This document shows positions 61,776-64,000 of a DNA stretch of 64,000 bases, piece after piece. The DNA is taken from positions 62,001-126,000 of the forward strand of contig NZ_FTOI01000007.1 in assembly GCF_900156725.1 (NCBI RefSeq), in the 5' to 3' direction. Under the pieces are notes generated by a model. That model was not told where the DNA came from. It did not search any database and saw only the letters and a list, made by a program, of their open reading frames with translations. The translations under genes and the position numbers were made by a program. How positions within the stretch are numbered: the first letter of the stretch is position 1; each line of letters starts with the position of its first letter. The DNA is from Kaistella chaponensis. GTDB taxonomy: Bacteria; Bacteroidota; Bacteroidia; Flavobacteriales; Weeksellaceae.

Positions 61776-62473
61776 TCTTGATTAAATTTAAAATCATTTT
61801 GCAAATAATCAGAACTTGCATTTTCAACTAAATAATCCCCAATTTTTGTTCTGCGAAGATTGGTTAAATACGCGCCAACTCCCAATTTCTGACCAATATC
61901 GTGCGCCAAACTCCGGATATAAGTTCCTTTGGAGCAACCCACGGTAAATCTTACGAAAGGCAAATCAATTTCTATATTTTCAATATAATTAATCGTTGTT
62001 TTTCTGGATTTCATTTCAACCTCTTTTCCGGCTCTGGCTAAATCATAGGCGCGATTTCCTTCTATTTTGATGGCTGAAAAAATGGGTGGTTTCTGATCGA
62101 TTTCTCCAAGAAATTTTTCTAAAGTTTCTTTGATTTGGGTTTCAGTAATTTCAGAAATATCCTGGTGAAGAATCTCCGGTTTTTCGGTGTCGTACGATTC
62201 TGTTTGCACTCCGATTTTTATTTCGGTGAAGTATTCTTTCGGCGCATCTTGAATTTGGGGAATAATCTTGGTGAATTTTCCGGTGCAGATAATTAAAAGT
62301 CCGGTTGCTCTTGGATCTAAAGTTCCGGCATGACCAATCTTGAATTTCTTTGGAAGATTAAATTCGCTTTTGAGTTTATATTTGAGTTTATTGACGGATT
62401 GAAAACTCGTCCAATCCAAAGGTTTGTCGAGGAGGATGGTTTGTCCGTTTAAAAAATCTTCGGCTGTTTTCAT
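61772..62473 (-). CDS. truB: tRNA pseudouridine(55) synthase TruB
   Basis: 233 aa, a usual length for TruB without a PUA domain. LLDKPLDWTSFQSVNKL at the N-terminus, catalytic Asp in IGHAGTLDPRATGLLIIC (about residue 50), YDLARAGKEVE, and CSKGTYIRSLAHDIG. It makes pseudouridine 55 in the T loop of tRNAs. First gene of the operon truB - barrel protein - rluF. Confidence 0.95.
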   Translation of the reverse strand: MKTAEDFLNGQTILLDKPLDWTSFQSVNKLKYKLKSEFNLPKKFKIGHAGTLDPRATGLLIICTGKFTKIIPQIQDAPKEYFTEIKIGVQTESYDTEKPEILHQDISEITETQIKETLEKFLGEIDQKPPIFSAIKIEGNRAYDLARAGKEVEMKSRKTTINYIENIEIDLPFVRFTVGCSKGTYIRSLAHDIGQKLGVGAYLTNLRRTKIGDYLVENASSDYLQNDFKFNQE

Positions 62474-62499
62474 TTTTTTAAAAGGCCAAATATACAGAA

Positions 62500-62538
62500 A
62501 ATGCCAAAACTTTCGGGGTGATCCTTGGTTTTGGCATT
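62500..62538 (-). terminator. Terminator of the T9SS delta-60 gene
   Basis: Perfect 11-bp stem AATGCCAAAAC/GTTTTGGCATT with a 17-nt loop, just after the minus-strand stop at 62559; no strong T-run. Confidence 0.6.
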
Positions 62539-62558
62539 TGAAAAAACATGATTAGTGT

Positions 62559-64000
62559 TTATTGTTTGATTATTTTTTCTGAAATTATTTCTCCTTTATT
62601 ATTTTTTCCATTGATGAAATAAATTCCTTTTGGTAAATTTTCTACAGAAATATTTTTGGTTTTTTCTTTATTAAAAAACACTTGTCTGCCGCTTAAATCT
62701 GTGATTTTTATTTCTGAAATTTCTTGGGAAAAATTTAAATTAGATTTGGTAGGATTCGGGTGAATCTTTAGAACATAATTGGAAGTTTCCTCGTTTTGGA
62801 GAATAAGATTAACTCCATATCGAAACATTGAAACTATTCCTGTTGCAGTATAGCCCATTGTATAAATTTTTCCGTTGCTGTAATCTACTCCCAAAAAAAT
62901 CGGCGAAGTATGATTGGCAATTGTTGTAGGCACAGAAGTGAAACCAGATGTTCCAAAAGTACTATCTAACGTACCGTTGGAATTAATTCGGCTAAGAAAA
63001 ACATCAGAGTTACCGGTTTGTTGTCGGGTTCTTCCTGCGAGAATAATTTTAAAATCATCGATACCATGAGAATACGGAGCAATCGAAGTTACATTGTCAT
63101 AATATTTGTTAGGTAAATCTAAAGACACTACACCATTTGTCCCAAAAGTAGGATCCAAACTACCATTTGCTGCTTTTTTTACAACCATCATTTTATAAGT
63201 TGTACTCATCCCAAAAATGTAAGAAGTGCTATTTAATCCGTTTAATAAATATCTTGGTGACGGATCATAACTTCTAGATCCATTGACATTCAAACTATAA
63301 CTATAGTCCTGAACTCCTACATTTGAAAATTTTACGGTATACGAATCCTGAACGCCTCCTTGTGTATATAAGCCATGAATATAAATATTACTTGCCGTAT
63401 CTGTATGAGCGCTATTTAGATTAATAATCTGTCCGCCGCTATAAAAATAAAACCTTTTCATATTTCCGTTGTTAAAAGTCGGGTCTATCGTTCCATTAGC
63501 ATTCAATCTTAATATTTTTCCACCATCACTACTGTTCCAACTACCATCTGCTCTTACTAAAGTAATTTTTTCAGTGGAAGGATTGTAATTTACAGAAGCA
63601 TGTCTATAACTACCGGTGGCTTCGTATTCTAAAATTCCATTGGTTCCGAAAGAGGAAGAAAAAGATCCGTCTTCCATAATTTTTGCAATTTCTCCGCTTA
63701 TAGAGGAAGCTACAAGATAAGCATAACCACTTGAATGGTTCATGATAGCGAAAGAAGCAGGAGTTTCGCTGTCATTCCCAAAATCTACTATTTTGATTCC
63801 GTCATTGTCAAAAGTAGTATCTAATGTGCCATCGAGATTAAATCGTACTAAAATTGGGTTTCCATCGGTATGCTTTCCTAGAGCTATCATTTTTCCATTG
63901 TCCACCTTCATATCAACAAAAGTAGAAAAGAATGAATAATCTATTTTTCCGTTGGTTCCGAAGCTGGTATCTAAAATTCCATCTTGTGCGTTTGCTAGAA
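62559..64000 (-). CDS. Secreted delta-60 repeat protein with T9SS sorting domain (N-terminus beyond window)
   Basis: At least 480 aa; the frame remains open to the right edge, where it reads LANAQDGILDTSFGTNGKI, probably the end of a signal peptide (cleavage around ANAQ), so only about 15-20 residues are missing. It contains at least six delta-60 repeats with LDxxFGxxG cores (LDTTFDNDGI, SSFGTNGIL, IDPTFNNGN, LDPTFGTNGVV, LDSTFGTSG), forming a beta-propeller-like array. C-terminal type A T9SS domain with KIHPNPTKSNLNFS and IYFINGKNNKGEI. Surface or secreted protein; ligand unknown. An internal ATG at 63911 is not the true start. Confidence 0.88.
   Translation of the reverse strand, partial: LANAQDGILDTSFGTNGKIDYSFFSTFVDMKVDNGKMIALGKHTDGNPILVRFNLDGTLDTTFDNDGIKIVDFGNDSETPASFAIMNHSSGYAYLVASSISGEIAKIMEDGSFSSSFGTNGILEYEATGSYRHASVNYNPSTEKITLVRADGSWNSSDGGKILRLNANGTIDPTFNNGNMKRFYFYSGGQIINLNSAHTDTASNIYIHGLYTQGGVQDSYTVKFSNVGVQDYSYSLNVNGSRSYDPSPRYLLNGLNSTSYIFGMSTTYKMMVVKKAANGSLDPTFGTNGVVSLDLPNKYYDNVTSIAPYSHGIDDFKIILAGRTRQQTGNSDVFLSRINSNGTLDSTFGTSGFTSVPTTIANHTSPIFLGVDYSNGKIYTMGYTATGIVSMFRYGVNLILQNEETSNYVLKIHPNPTKSNLNFSQEISEIKITDLSGRQVFFNKEKTKNISVENLPKGIYFINGKNNKGEIISEKIIKQ

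Overview
The window reads as chromosome of a low-GC Bacteroidota of the family Weeksellaceae (Chryseobacterium/Kaistella type). The basis is AT-rich coding sequence, TAnnTTTG-type -7 promoter elements, no clear Shine-Dalgarno sites, two proteins with type IX secretion C-terminal domains, DUF2490 and PepSY-like proteins, a mevalonate kinase, and many flavobacterial intergenic repeats. The family placement comes from recognised gene content, not from a database search. No rRNA, tRNA or CRISPR array was seen.

Layout. 1-4.1 kb: an OmpR-type two-component system flanked by two PepSY-like proteins and a DUF2490 protein; all four promoters carry the same 16-bp box at a fixed distance from the -7 element. 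4.2-5.3 kb: an MgtC-family gene and a frameshifted RecG/AlbA-like remnant. 5.4-11.4 kb: an integrative mobilizable element (relaxase, MobC-like protein, Toprim primase, VapE-type helicase, excisionase-like HTH, tyrosine integrase) beside the 3' end of mnmE. 11.5-39.4 kb: mostly housekeeping genes on the minus strand (mnmE, peptidases, pseudouridine synthase, mevalonate kinase/UbiA, transporters, thiolase, etfBA, methylmalonyl-CoA mutase small subunit, uridine kinase). 39.4-49.2 kb: plus-strand genes for a thioredoxin lipoprotein, an iron-type ABC transporter, a MarR regulator and a fadN-fadA-fadE beta-oxidation operon. 49.6-60.3 kb: accessory stretch with a large adenine-specific methylase, a 21-bp tandem repeat, a membrane-anchored nuclease-like protein, gene debris and small enzymes. 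60.5-64 kb: rluF, a beta-barrel protein, truB and a delta-60-repeat T9SS protein running off the edge.

How the genes work together. The MarR gene and the etfBA operon, 12 kb apart, share an identical 19-bp palindromic site, so the regulator probably controls the acyl-CoA dehydrogenase pathway together with its electron acceptor ETF. The two-component system probably controls itself and its three envelope neighbours.

Two small orphan genes are each bracketed by repeats and interrupt operons: a GxxExxY gene inside long terminal inverted repeats, and a four-helix-bundle gene between identical 30-bp direct repeats. Sequence related to the second repeat has also entered the reading frame of mnmE. 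These repeat-borne units, and the two operator families, are the most interesting parts of the window.
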